From positions 1-64,000 of the forward strand of contig CAJLWM010000003.1 in NCBI GenBank assembly GCA_905210415.1: a DNA stretch of 64,000 nt, given 5' to 3'. Below the pieces are notes generated by a model that saw only the letters and a program-made list of their open reading frames with translations, did no database searches and had not been told where the DNA came from. Shown piece by piece: positions 17,532 to 26,060 of the stretch. The stretch is from an uncultured Prevotellaceae bacterium. Its GTDB lineage: Bacteria > Bacteroidota > Bacteroidia > Bacteroidales > Muribaculaceae. Position 1 is the stretch's first letter, and every line of letters starts with the position of its first letter. The translations under genes were made by a program, and so were the position numbers.

Positions 17532-18438
17532 TTAAATCCACCTTCATCCCCTCATTGGCAAGCAACACGCGCCCCGAAAACTCCTGCTGAGCCTCGGCAA
17601 GCCGCTCATCGGTGTAGCGCTTAGAGAAATGGCCCAATATCAGATTTCCTGCGCCCGACTCGCGCGCCACTATCGCCGCCTCGCGTGCAGTGCTGTGTCC
17701 ACGCTTCTTGGCAAGCGCCGCATATTCATCGCCATAGGTGGCTTCGTGATAGAGCCAAGTGGGATGGTCGAGCATGCTTATCAATCGTGGCGAATAGGCC
17801 GTGTCGCTGCAGTAGGCATAACTGATGCTTGGGTCGGCATCGGTGGTGAGCACGGCATTGGGTATGGTCTGCCCGTCGGGAGTAACAAAATCTTCGCCAC
17901 GGCGCAGATTGCCAAGCATATACACTGGCACATTATAAAATTTCGCCATATCGCCTCGCACATGGCGCAACTTCGGCTTCTCGGCAAACACAAAGCCCAT
18001 GGTGGGCACACGATGCTTCAGCGGCACTGCAGTGACGGTGATGGCATCGTCTTCATAAATCACAGCCTTGCGCGTGCCAAGCACATCAAACTCTATCTTA
18101 TAGGAACATTTCTTCAAGAAAAAATCAAAGAAATCGCCGAAATGCTTCGCGCCATCTGCGTTGATATGGATGGTGAGCGGACCGGTGCGTCCGTGCAAGT
18201 CGAGCGTCGACAGCAACCCAGGCAACCCGAAGCAGTGATCGCCATGCAAGTGACTGATGAAAATGTGATTCAGCCGCACAAATTTCAGCCTTTGGCGAAG
18301 CATAGCCAGTTGTGCCGACTCGCCACAGTCTATCATAAACAGGTTATCGCGAATGTTAAGCACCTGACTGGTGGGCATGTGCCTTAGCGATGTAGTGGCC
18401 GACCCACAGCCCAATATATTGAGTTCAAATTTATCCAT
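17515..18438 (-). CDS. rnz: Ribonuclease Z (tRNA 3' endonuclease)
   Basis: 307 residues of the metallo-beta-lactamase fold. The zinc motif HLHGDH is at 63-68, with further ligands expected in the SDTAYS (about 213) and GHFSKRY (about 271) segments. RNase Z removes 3' trailers from tRNA precursors that lack an encoded CCA, consistent with the tRNA-Asp here. The last residues (TQIDH) and the stop codon are read from the end of MITE copy A, so the native stop has been replaced by the insertion. Confidence 0.93.
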   Translation of the reverse strand: MDKFELNILGCGSATTSLRHMPTSQVLNIRDNLFMIDCGESAQLAMLRQRLKFVRLNHIFISHLHGDHCFGLPGLLSTLDLHGRTGPLTIHINADGAKHFGDFFDFFLKKCSYKIEFDVLGTRKAVIYEDDAITVTAVPLKHRVPTMGFVFAEKPKLRHVRGDMAKFYNVPVYMLGNLRRGEDFVTPDGQTIPNAVLTTDADPSISYAYCSDTAYSPRLISMLDHPTWLYHEATYGDEYAALAKKRGHSTAREAAIVARESGAGNLILGHFSKRYTDERLAEAQQEFSGRVLLANEGMKVDLTQIDH

Positions 18439-18672
18439 AGGTTCATCAATTGCAGTTCGGGAAAAATTATTTTTTCTATCACGAATTTACGCATTTTTTG
18501 CGAAAACTCAACTTTTCTCAGCACGCAGCAATCAACAATTTATCTTCTCATGGCATTCCCTCCCTCGCAGATTACACCCAAAAAGCCATCGCCTTGCGTA
18601 GCACATTAACAAATCTATAGTTAATTTATAAAACATTTTAACAAAATATTTTGCTTATCTAAAAAACGTCCT

Positions 18673-18757
18673 TACCTTTGCAATAAGTTTTTTCATAGGA
18701 TTAGATTTTTAATGTTTTACTCTATGCGGATGTTGTGAAACATTCGCATATTTTTGT
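18673..18757 (+). ncRNA. Short promoter-to-terminator RNA unit, copy 1
   Basis: A TACCTTTG promoter box (18673-18680) is followed by a T-rich box (GTTTTTTCATAGGATTAG) and an imperfect hairpin at 18724-18749 with a T-rich tail. The same order occurs at 22721-22808 and, on the minus strand, within the two copies of the 430-bp repeat. No ORF. The layout fits what is described for the Bacteroidales-1 RNA motif, but I cannot confirm the consensus match. Confidence 0.5.
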
Positions 18758-18799
18758 TTTACAAACACCATATAATTTCGTAATCTCACGCTAATTGCA

Positions 18800-18807
18800 T
18801 ACCTTTG
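18800..18807 (+). promoter_or_regulatory. TAnnTTTG promoter box of slyD
   Basis: TACCTTTG lies 43 bp before the slyD ATG and would give a leader of about 37 nt. A separate RNA unit ends at about 18757, so this is probably the gene's own promoter. Confidence 0.5.
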
Positions 18808-18850
18808 CGGTGCAAAATTTTGGAATAATAACTATATAACAAGAAAATAA

Positions 18851-19414
18851 ATGGAAGAAATAAAATTTGGCAAGTATGTAGAACTTGCTTACAAGGTGTT
18901 TACCACCGACGGCTCAACCGACGATTTGATGCACGAATTCCCCACAACTTCGCCAGACCGCTTCGTTTACGGCTTGGAGCAAGGCATGATCGAAGGCTTT
19001 GCTAAGCGCATAGAGGGCCTTAAGAAGGGCGAAAACTTTGAGTTCGTGCTTCAACCTGCTGAAGCTTTCGGCGAAAACAACCCCGACATGATTATGAGCC
19101 TCGACAAATCAATCTTTGTGGTTGACGGCAAATTTGACGCAGAAACCATCAAGGTGGGCAACGTAGTGCCTATGATGACCGAACAAGGCCATCGCGTGCA
19201 AGGCGTGGTAACTCACGTTGGCGACGACAAAGTGGTGATGGACTTCAACCACCCTCTCGCAGGCGAAAGCGTGAAATATTCTGGCACTGTGCTTGAGGTG
19301 CGCGACTCTACCGACGAAGAACGCAACCCATCACACGGCGGTTGCGGTGGCTGCAGCGGTTGCGGCTCATCTGAGGACGGTAGCTGCAGCGGTTGCAATG
19401 GCGGCTGCAACTAA
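18851..19414 (+). CDS. slyD: SlyD-type FKBP peptidyl-prolyl isomerase with Cys/Gly-rich tail
   Basis: 187 residues, no signal peptide: an FKBP domain split by an insert-in-flap chaperone domain (about 70-125), as in SlyD. FVLQPAEAFGENNP and NHPLAGE are typical segments. The final 27 residues are a Gly/Cys/Ser-rich tail with six cysteines spaced CxxC, analogous to the His/Cys-rich metal-binding tail of E. coli SlyD. It catalyses prolyl isomerisation and assists folding in the cytoplasm; the tail may bind nickel or zinc. Stand-alone transcript with its own terminator. Confidence 0.9.
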   Translation: MEEIKFGKYVELAYKVFTTDGSTDDLMHEFPTTSPDRFVYGLEQGMIEGFAKRIEGLKKGENFEFVLQPAEAFGENNPDMIMSLDKSIFVVDGKFDAETIKVGNVVPMMTEQGHRVQGVVTHVGDDKVVMDFNHPLAGESVKYSGTVLEVRDSTDEERNPSHGGCGGCSGCGSSEDGSCSGCNGGCN

Positions 19415-19449
19415 TCATCTGTAGACATAATTTTACAGAATATCATCAC

Positions 19450-19485
19450 GAGGCAAAGCCCATCCACTGGGTTTTGCCTCTTTTT
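19450..19485 (+). terminator. Intrinsic terminator of slyD
   Basis: 12-bp stem with one mismatch (19450-19461 with 19469-19480), 7-nt loop, followed by T5, 36 bp after the slyD stop. Confidence 0.9.
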
Positions 19486-19576
19486 CGTTTCCCCAAACGA
19501 CGGGATTATTTTCGCGCTGTAAGTGCAGATGTCCAATGCAACAACGTCGAAGACGTTGCCTTATATTTAGCACAAA

Positions 19577-19761
19577 CCCAATTCGGGCATTATGGCTTGA
19601 ATAGATTTCGGAATTTTAGACGTGCAGATTTTGATTGATTTTTTAATGAGTAATAGCAGGCTATTGCGAGTTAAAAACAAGTAAAAGATGCCTTATAAAA
19701 TCCGAAAGACTCCAAGTAGTAGAAATAATTTCAAAATATACGTCATAATGACTGATTTGGG
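19577..19761 (+). repeat. MITE-like element, copy B
   Basis: Full-length copy (about 185 bp) between the slyD terminator and the upp-linked repeat. Its left flank, an inverted repeat built on CAACGTC/GACGTTG, is shared with copy C at 23420-23454, so B and C descend from one insertion that was duplicated with its surroundings. Confidence 0.9.
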
Positions 19762-19799
19762 ATAATACGTAAAAAGTTCATATAGGTATATAAAAAAAT

Positions 19800-19951
19800 A
19801 TCCTCTGCGTCTCGCAGAAGATCTTCTTTCAGCCTTTTAGATGGCTTTATACATAAACCTTAAAACTAAACCTTTTTGAGATAAATCACATCATCTCACG
19901 ACTTATGATTTCCTTAAAATCTAAATACCATAAAAACTTGATGCAAAGGTA
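19800..19951 (-). ncRNA. Short promoter-to-terminator RNA unit, copy 2 (inside R2)
   Basis: On the minus strand: promoter box TACCTTTG (19951-19944), then the T-rich box GTTTTTATGGTATTTAGATT (about 19937-19918), a middle part with a second GGTTTAGTTTTAAGG box, and a CTGCG/CGCAG hairpin (19805-19817) followed by T7. Expected RNA about 140-150 nt. It lacks an ORF. It shares its 5' box with copies 1, 3 and 4. Confidence 0.5.
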
Positions 19952-20065
19952 TACAAAATATGTTATACAACATAATTTTACAGCACAAAAATCATCTATT
20001 TAACCTTGCTTAACAATAAAGCCACCCAATTACAGACTTTTTTACACAAAATCAGCATTTCGCAC

Positions 20066-20107
20066 AAAAAAATTAGGAATGCCTCAATTACTCTATCGAA
20101 ACATTCC
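20066..20107 (-). terminator. Intrinsic terminator of the upp transcript
   Basis: GGAATG/CATTCC stem (arms 20076-20081 and 20102-20107) with T7 following on the minus strand, about 100 bp past the upp stop. In the second R2 copy, MITE copy D sits in the loop of the equivalent hairpin. Confidence 0.6.
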
Positions 20108-20208
20108 GAATCACAAAGTCTGCCTTTTTCGGGCAAACTATTAACCGTATAATCGCAGTTGCAGCGAAATTTTCTTTCCCTCTGGATTACCGAATCCAGA
20201 ATCTGGGT

Positions 20209-20865
20209 TTATTCCTTTTCACCAAATGCCAAGTCACCAGCATCGCCAAGACCAGGCACGATATAAAAGTGCGCATTGAGCGTTGGGTCGATAGCGCCCA
20301 CCCACACAGTAGTATTTTCTTCTGGGAAATGAGCCTTAACAAAATCGATGGCTTGCTTAGACGCTATCACAGCTGCAATGTGGATGTGCTTTGGTGTACC
20401 CTTAGCAAGAAGCGCCTTATAGGCAACTTCCATCGACGAACCTGTGGCAAGCATAGGATCTACGAGCAAAAGCACGCTGTCGTCCAAGCGTGGCGACGCA
20501 ATATACTCGGTGTGAATGTCAAATTCGTCGCTTCCATCGCGATATTGGCGATAAGCCGATACAAACGCATTGTCGGCCTTGTCGAAGAACGTGAGGAATC
20601 CCTCGTGCATAGGTAGTCCGGCACGCAAGATGGTGGCAACCACCACGCGGTCGGCAATCTCATATTCATCTGCTACGCCGAGACATGTTTGTGTTTTCAC
20701 AGGTCTGTAATTAAGGCGCTTTGAAATCTCGTAAGCCATCGCTTGACCAATGCGGTGAATGTTGTTGCGAAACACCAGGCGGTTGTTCTGCGTGTTCACA
20801 TCACGCATCTCTCTCAAGAATTGGCCCACGAGCGAATGCTCATTGGCAAAATTTATAATTTCCAT
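20209..20865 (-). CDS. upp: Uracil phosphoribosyltransferase
   Basis: 218 residues. The PRPP-binding loop LVDPMLATGSSM (134-145) and the C-terminal uracil-binding segment YIVPGLGDAGDLAFG are present. It converts uracil and PRPP to UMP in pyrimidine salvage. The start ATG at 20865 lies 14 bp after the ribF stop, so upp is the last gene of a HAD-ribF-upp unit. Confidence 0.93.
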   Translation of the reverse strand: MEIINFANEHSLVGQFLREMRDVNTQNNRLVFRNNIHRIGQAMAYEISKRLNYRPVKTQTCLGVADEYEIADRVVVATILRAGLPMHEGFLTFFDKADNAFVSAYRQYRDGSDEFDIHTEYIASPRLDDSVLLLVDPMLATGSSMEVAYKALLAKGTPKHIHIAAVIASKQAIDFVKAHFPEENTTVWVGAIDPTLNAHFYIVPGLGDAGDLAFGEKE

Positions 20866-20879
20866 TTATTCTATAGGGT

Positions 20880-21812
20880 TTAAATATTTTGGTTCTTAAT
20901 ATACTCTCTCGCAATATCCCTGTCGGCCGTCAACTGCTGCTTCAGAGCATCGAGCGATGAAAACTGGCGCTCCTCACGCAAGTGCTTCAGCAGATACACC
21001 GTGAATGGCTTGCCGTAAATATCCTCGTCGAAATCAAGAATATTCACTTCAACGCTCAGTGCATCGCCATCGTGCAGCGTAGGACGAACGCCCACATTGG
21101 CCATAGCTGGCAGACATGCTCCACCATCCACGCTTGCCAATGCCGCATACACGCCCCTTGGTGGCATCACTATCTGCGACGAATATTCGCCCACATTGGC
21201 CGTTGGGAAGCCCATCTTGCGCCCGTTCTTTTTGCCATGCACCACAGTGCCACTGATGCAAAAAGGGTGGCAAAGTCGCTTGGCGGCCGATTCCACATCG
21301 CCCTCCGCTATCATTTCGCGGATAATCGACGAACTCACTGGCGCCAATTCGCCGGCATACTCGGTGGCTTTCACCACATCAACGCCTATCTCACTGCCCT
21401 GCTTGCAATAGCAGTCGAATCCATCCTTGCGATTGTGTCCGAAATGATGATTAAATCCCACCACAAGAGCCTGCACTCCATAATCGTTGCGCAGCATCTC
21501 CATATATTGCTTCGAATCGAGCGAAGCCAGCTGCTTGGTGAAGTCCATCAGTATCAGATAATCCACACCCTGCGCCTCAAGGCAACGGATGCGGTCATCA
21601 AGCGTGCATATCCACCTCAGATTGCCGCCATAGAGCACATTCTGAGGATGATCGCGAAAGGTCACCACTGCTGTGGCAAGTCCGCGACGCTTCGCCTCAC
21701 TCTTCAGCGAATCAAGCAAGCAACGATGCCCGAGGTGCATACCATCGAACATACCTATTGTGGCGGCCATTGCCACGTTGCCATCGCGCTGCGGTTGGGT
21801 GAGTATTTTCAT
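20880..21812 (-). CDS. ribF: Bifunctional riboflavin kinase / FAD synthetase
   Basis: 310 residues: N-terminal FMN adenylyltransferase domain with the nucleotidyl-transferase motif GMFDGMHLGH (20-29), and C-terminal riboflavin kinase domain (about 180-305) with GKKNGRKMGFPTANV. It makes FMN from riboflavin and then FAD. Lies 25 bp downstream of the HAD gene. No FMN riboswitch is visible upstream. Confidence 0.94.
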   Translation of the reverse strand: MKILTQPQRDGNVAMAATIGMFDGMHLGHRCLLDSLKSEAKRRGLATAVVTFRDHPQNVLYGGNLRWICTLDDRIRCLEAQGVDYLILMDFTKQLASLDSKQYMEMLRNDYGVQALVVGFNHHFGHNRKDGFDCYCKQGSEIGVDVVKATEYAGELAPVSSSIIREMIAEGDVESAAKRLCHPFCISGTVVHGKKNGRKMGFPTANVGEYSSQIVMPPRGVYAALASVDGGACLPAMANVGVRPTLHDGDALSVEVNILDFDEDIYGKPFTVYLLKHLREERQFSSLDALKQQLTADRDIAREYIKNQNI

Positions 21813-21837
21813 TTATCTCTAAATCGGCTGGACTCTC

Positions 21838-22455
21838 TTATTTATTATAGAAATATTCATAGAACTCAGTGCCTGGCTTCACACAATGTGTGGCAAAACC
21901 CAACTTAGCTGCAGCGTCGCAGTTCACCTGACCATCGTCGAAAAACAACGTCTCCTCAGGTTTGATGCCGAATTTCTCCACACAACGGCGGAAAATCTTC
22001 TCATCTGGCTTGCAGCAGAGTTCTTCATACGACACCACATAATCGTCGGCATAGTATTCCAATTCGTGGCCATCGCCCTTAAAGAAATCGCGGATTGTGG
22101 TCTCAAACATGATTGCATTGGTATTAGAAAGAATGTAGATGCGATAGTGCTCCTTCAGTTGCTCCAACGCTCTGAGGCGTGGCAATGGAATGCCTATCAA
22201 GAATTGCTTGAAGCAATTGTCGATTGTCTCGTCGCTCACCTCGCAGGTGAAATGCTTGCGCATCTCTTCGCGAAATTGCTGTGGAGTGACACGACCCTCT
22301 TCCAACTGCAGGAATATGCCGCTTTGCTTATACACGCCGAGCATCTCATCGGCATCTGGCATACCAGCTTCGTTATACGCTTTCACGCATCGGTTGCGGT
22401 CGATGGTAACCACCACACCGCCAAGGTCGAACAGCAAATTCTTTATTTCTGACAT
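21838..22455 (-). CDS. HAD-superfamily (YihX-like) phosphatase
   Basis: 205 residues from the ATG at 22455 (MSEIKNLLFDLGG), chosen because the HAD motif I then lies at the usual place; an upstream ATG at 22503 adds 16 unlikely residues. Motif I is DLGGVV (D10 nucleophile), motif II is the SNTNA segment, motif IV is FFDDGQVNCDAA. The Gly in the second acid position of DxD resembles YihX-type sugar-phosphate phosphatases. Substrate unknown. Probably transcribed with ribF and upp. Confidence 0.82.
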   Translation of the reverse strand: MSEIKNLLFDLGGVVVTIDRNRCVKAYNEAGMPDADEMLGVYKQSGIFLQLEEGRVTPQQFREEMRKHFTCEVSDETIDNCFKQFLIGIPLPRLRALEQLKEHYRIYILSNTNAIMFETTIRDFFKGDGHELEYYADDYVVSYEELCCKPDEKIFRRCVEKFGIKPEETLFFDDGQVNCDAAAKLGFATHCVKPGTEFYEYFYNK

Positions 22456-22720
22456 ATTCTTCAAGTTTCTTTCGTTAATACCATAAAAAAGAGAGAATTG
22501 CAATTAGGCTATAAATCAATCCTCTACGCAACTTCTCTCGCTGCAAAATTACTATAAAAAACCCATAATATCAAACCTGTCGCCATTTTTCGCCCCTCGC
22601 CCCTCGCAAAACGCTTTTTTCTTCACCGATGTCACATTTTTTCTGGCAAAATCGGCAAAATGTTTTAGTTAAAAAAAAATAAATTAGACCATAAAGCGTG
22701 CTGTATTGACCGATAATCGC

Positions 22721-22808
22721 TATCTTTGTATCGTGTTTTTCATAGTATTAAATTAAGATTAAGGTTAATATAGGCTTCGCAGGGATGCGAGGCCTATATT
22801 ATTTTGCA
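22721..22808 (+). ncRNA. Short promoter-to-terminator RNA unit, copy 3
   Basis: TATCTTTG promoter box (22721-22728), T-rich box (GTGTTTTTCATAGTATTA), then a strong hairpin with 9-bp outer stem (22767-22775 with 22792-22800) and an inner CGCA/TGCG stem. The outer stem ends 37 bp before the vsr start, so it could be an independent small RNA or a leader of vsr. Confidence 0.55.
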
Positions 22809-22836
22809 ATACAACGTTTTATCATTACTTTTGTGT

Positions 22837-23373
22837 ATGGCAGACAAAATGACTCCACAACAACGACACAATTGCATGAGCCACATCCGCAGCAAAAACA
22901 CACGCCCCGAGATGTTGGTTCGGCGATTCTTGTGGCATAATGGCTACCGATACCGTCTGCACACAAAGCAACTGCCCGGCCACCCCGACATCGTCATTCG
23001 GCGACTACGCACCGTGATATTTGTAAATGGTTGTTTTTGGCACGGTCATTCGTGCCGGAGCTTTCTGCCTGCAAGCAACCGCAAGTTCTGGTTCGACAAA
23101 ATCAGCCGAAACCGCGAACGAGATTTGCGCGACCACAACCTGCTTGAGGCCGACGGATGGATGGTGATTGTGATATGGGAATGCCAACTCTCTAAATCGC
23201 TTGCCGACGACACACTGCAACGTCTGCTCAACACGCTCAACCTACTCTCTTCAGCCAATGCGAAACCAGTGAGCGCCTACCCCACCGAAGAAGACTACAA
23301 CCTCAACTACGACATCGCCGCCGAATCAGAATCCACCTACACCGCATCGCCCTCCCCAGACGAAAAACAATGA
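22837..23373 (+). CDS. vsr: Very short patch repair endonuclease (Vsr)
   Basis: 179 residues from the ATG at 22837 (MADKMTPQQR), the usual Vsr N-terminus. E25, D51 (GHPDIV), H69 and H71 (FWHGH) fall at the positions of the known E. coli Vsr active-site residues. Vsr nicks at T:G mismatches left by deamination of 5-methylcytosine. No cytosine methyltransferase gene is in the window, so its partner is elsewhere or missing. A C-terminal tail of about 45 acidic, Ser/Tyr/Pro-rich residues is unlike E. coli Vsr. Confidence 0.93.
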   Translation: MADKMTPQQRHNCMSHIRSKNTRPEMLVRRFLWHNGYRYRLHTKQLPGHPDIVIRRLRTVIFVNGCFWHGHSCRSFLPASNRKFWFDKISRNRERDLRDHNLLEADGWMVIVIWECQLSKSLADDTLQRLLNTLNLLSSANAKPVSAYPTEEDYNLNYDIAAESESTYTASPSPDEKQ

Positions 23374-23454
23374 TGCCGCCCCGCAGATTTACGCTGATTT
23401 TTCGACTTCCGATGCAACAAACGTCGGAGACGTTGCCTTATGTTTAGCATCAAA

Positions 23455-23638
23455 CCCAATTCGGTTATTAGGACTTGAATGTATTTCGGAGTTTTAGAAG
23501 TGCAGATTTTGATTGCTTTTTAACGAGTAATAGCAAGCTATTGCGAATTAAAAACAATCAAAAGATGCTTTATAAAAACCGAAAGACTTCAAGTAGTAGA
23601 AATAATTTCAAAATATACGTCCTAATGACTGATTTGGG
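23455..23638 (+). repeat. MITE-like element, copy C
   Basis: Full-length 184-bp copy about 80 bp after the vsr stop. It shares its left flank with copy B. Its right flank carries about 240 bp (23639-23880) that are absent after copy B and contain a CAGCCTC/GAGGCTG hairpin and the degenerate intergenic phrase also seen near 14.7 kb. Confidence 0.9.
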
Positions 23639-23908
23639 TTGACTTATGGAGCGAAGCGGAATTGTTTGATGTGCGGCACGCCCCACCAACCCAGCCTCGG
23701 AGAGGCTGATAATCACCATCAGTCACGATTGACTGGACAACACCCGCCAAAGCGGTTCCACCGCTCTGGCTGATAAAATCCATCGTCACCAAATCAAAAA
23801 AAATCTGCCGAATCTGCGTCTATCTGCGTGAAAAAAAATTCGTCGCCTGCGCGACACATAATACAACTCTGTGATTTGCGAGTTCATATAGGTATATAAA
23901 AAAAATAT

Positions 23909-24058
23909 CCCCTGCGTCCCGCAGAAGATCTTCTTTCAGCCTATAGAAGGCTATAAACATAAACCTTAAAACTAAACCTTTTTGAGATAAAATCATATCG
24001 TCTCACGACTTATGATTTCCTTAAAATCTAAATACCATAAAAACTTGATGCAAAGGTA
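23909..24058 (-). ncRNA. Short promoter-to-terminator RNA unit, copy 4 (inside R2)
   Basis: Minus-strand promoter box TACCTTTG (24058-24051), the same T-rich 5' box as copy 2, and terminator hairpin CTGCG/CGCAG (23912-23924) followed by a T-rich tail. Nearly identical to the unit at 19800-19951. Confidence 0.5.
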
Positions 24059-24199
24059 TACAAAATATGTTATACAACATAATTTTACAGCACAAAATTC
24101 ATCTATTTAACTTTACTTAACAATAAAACCACCCAATTACAGACTTTTTTACACAAAACACGCGTTTCGCACAAAAAAATTCGGAACACCTCGATTTAT

Positions 24200-24383
24200 C
24201 CCAATTCGGCCACTAGGGCTTGGATGAGTTTCGGAATTTTAGAAGCGCAGATTTTGATTGCTTTTTAATGAGTAATAGCAGGCTATTGCGAATTAAAAAC
24301 AAAACAAAAGATGCCTTATAAAAAACGAAAGACACCAAGCAGTAGAAAAAATTCTACATATACGGCCTAATGACTGATTTGGG
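24200..24383 (+). repeat. MITE-like element, copy D, with 5-bp target duplication
   Basis: 184 bp, flanked by TTTAT on both sides (24195-24199 and 24384-24388). The paralogous site in R2 copy 1 (around 20083-20096) is empty and has only one copy of the target, which defines the element ends as CCCAATTCGG...TGATTTGGG. It sits in the loop of the terminator hairpin that would serve metK. Confidence 0.95.
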
Positions 24384-24502
24384 TTTATCTATCGAAACAT
24401 TCCGAATCATAGAGCCTGCCTTTTCGGGCAAACCATTAACCATATAATCGCAGTTACAGCGAGATTTCTTTTTATACTGGGCTACCGAAGCCCAATTTGG
24501 GA

Positions 24503-25804
24503 TTAAAGACCGAATGCGGCCTTCACGCTATCAACATAGTCGAGCTTCTCCCAAGTGAAGAGTTCCACCTCAACATCGATGCTCGTTGCACCATTGTAGC
24601 GCGAAGTGAAGTGCTTCACCACAGTGCGTGGCTCACGACCCATGTGACCATACGCAGCGGTTTCCTCATAGATAGGAGCACGAAGCTTCAAGCGCTTCTC
24701 AATGCCATAAGGGGTCATATCGAACAATTCGTTTAGACGGTCGGCAATCTCTTGGTCGGTCATATTCACATGGCTTGTGCCGTAGGTGTTAACGAAGAAG
24801 CTAACAGGACGAGCCACACCGATGGCGTAAGCCACCTGCACGAGCATCTCATCAGCAACGCCTGCTGCCACAGCATTCTTTGCCACGTGGCGAGCAGCAT
24901 AGGCTGCCGAACGGTCAACCTTACTTGGGTCCTTACCAGAGAACGCGCCACCACCGTGTGCGCCACGGCCACCATAGGTGTCAACAATAATCTTGCGACC
25001 AGTGAGACCGGTGTCGCCGTTAGGGCCACCAATCACAAACTTGCCGGTTGGATTGACGTGATAGATAATCTTGTCGTCGAAGAGTGCTTGAATGTCGGCT
25101 GGTAACGACGCCTTAACGCGTGGCATAAGGATGTACTTCACATCACTATATATATTGTCGAGCATTATCTTGTCGGCACGCTTCTGTGCTGCCACAGTGT
25201 CGTTGATAGGATCAACAAACTCATCGTGCTGTGTGCTCACCACGATAGTGTGGATGCGCACTGGCTTGTGAGTTTCGCCATCATACTCCACAGTCACTTG
25301 GCTCTTTGAGTCAGGACGCAAATATGTCATCAACTTACCTTCGCGGCGAATGTTGGCCAATTCCACCAAGATACGGTGCGAAAGGTCGAGTGTGAGCGGC
25401 ATCAAATTAGGCGTCTCGCTGCAAGCATAGCCAAACATCATACCTTGGTCGCCAGCGCCCTGCTCTTCGGCAGTCTCGCGCACCACGCCCTGGTTGATAT
25501 CGCCACTTTGCTCATGAATAGCCGAAAGCACGCCGCACGAAGCGCCGTCGAATTTATAATCTGCCTTGTTGTAGCCAATACGGTTGATCACGCCACGAGT
25601 AACATCCATAAGGTCGATATACGCCTCAGAGCGCACCTCACCGGCAATCACCACCTGACCAGTGGTTACCATTGTTTCTACTGCCACCTTCGAATCCTTG
25701 TCGTAGGCGAGTAACTTGTCGAGAATAGCATCAGAGATTTGGTCAGCCACTTTGTCTGGATGACCTTCTGAAACAGATTCTGAAGTAAATAAATAATTCT
25801 TCAT
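24503..25804 (-). CDS. metK: S-adenosylmethionine synthetase
   Basis: 433 residues. The ATP/Met-binding signature [17 protein letters not shown] is at the N-terminus, and [22 protein letters not shown] (about 262-283) is the family signature with metal and phosphate ligands. It makes SAM from methionine and ATP. Preceded by a SAM-II-like riboswitch, which fits feedback control. Followed by the R2 repeat. Confidence 0.96.
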   Translation of the reverse strand: MKNYLFTSESVSEGHPDKVADQISDAILDKLLAYDKDSKVAVETMVTTGQVVIAGEVRSEAYIDLMDVTRGVINRIGYNKADYKFDGASCGVLSAIHEQSGDINQGVVRETAEEQGAGDQGMMFGYACSETPNLMPLTLDLSHRILVELANIRREGKLMTYLRPDSKSQVTVEYDGETHKPVRIHTIVVSTQHDEFVDPINDTVAAQKRADKIMLDNIYSDVKYILMPRVKASLPADIQALFDDKIIYHVNPTGKFVIGGPNGDTGLTGRKIIVDTYGGRGAHGGGAFSGKDPSKVDRSAAYAARHVAKNAVAAGVADEMLVQVAYAIGVARPVSFFVNTYGTSHVNMTDQEIADRLNELFDMTPYGIEKRLKLRAPIYEETAAYGHMGREPRTVVKHFTSRYNGATSIDVEVELFTWEKLDYVDSVKAAFGL

Positions 25805-25876
25805 TTTTCCAATTTGTTTTAAAGTGGAAAAACGCTAAAATTCAATAAGCAATCTGGATTGTTGTAGTATCGAGGA

Positions 25877-25930
25877 TTGCAGTTTTAGCATTTTTTAATG
25901 TGGTTGCAAGCAGCCAAATTTTTCCACATA
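25877..25930 (-). promoter_or_regulatory. SAM-II-like riboswitch upstream of metK
   Basis: On the minus strand a GTGG/CCAC stem encloses a loop with GGCTGCTTGCAA, followed by CACATTAAAAAATGCTAAAA. The TTGCAA ... TAAA ... GCTAAAA order matches the known SAM-II (metA-type) riboswitch. It ends about 70 nt before the metK ATG. The pseudoknot was not checked pair by pair. Confidence 0.7.
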
Positions 25931-26060
25931 GGTTAGTAATATTTGTTTTTTGGGACTGCAAAGTTACTGCTTTTTCCCATTTCTTGCAATAGCACACCCA
26001 TTCTTTACCATAATTATTTTTGTTTCAGGCGAAAAAGGCCTTTTACACCCACACAACAAA

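Larger units (their letters stand above)
19775..20208 (-). repeat. 430-bp intergenic repeat R2, copy 1 (downstream of upp)
   Basis: About 430 bp nearly identical to 23881-24502. Read from the minus strand it holds, in order, a hairpin right after the upp stop (20181-20200), an intrinsic terminator, a TAnnTTTG promoter and a short RNA unit with its own terminator. In both copies it begins within 10-15 bp of the stop codon of the gene it follows (upp, metK). Confidence 0.85.
23881..24502 (-). repeat. 430-bp intergenic repeat R2, copy 2 (downstream of metK), interrupted by MITE copy D
   Basis: Second copy of 19775-20208, interrupted at 24200-24383. The hairpin next to the metK stop (24478-24494) has a different stem sequence from copy 1 (TGGGCT/AGCCCA against TGGATT/AATCCA) but still pairs, so two base pairs covary. 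Confidence 0.85.

Noticed and set aside
12234-23373. Z1 gene and vsr as one defence system
   Set aside because: They lie about 9 kb apart on opposite strands with housekeeping genes between; co-occurrence in other genomes is not enough to join them here.
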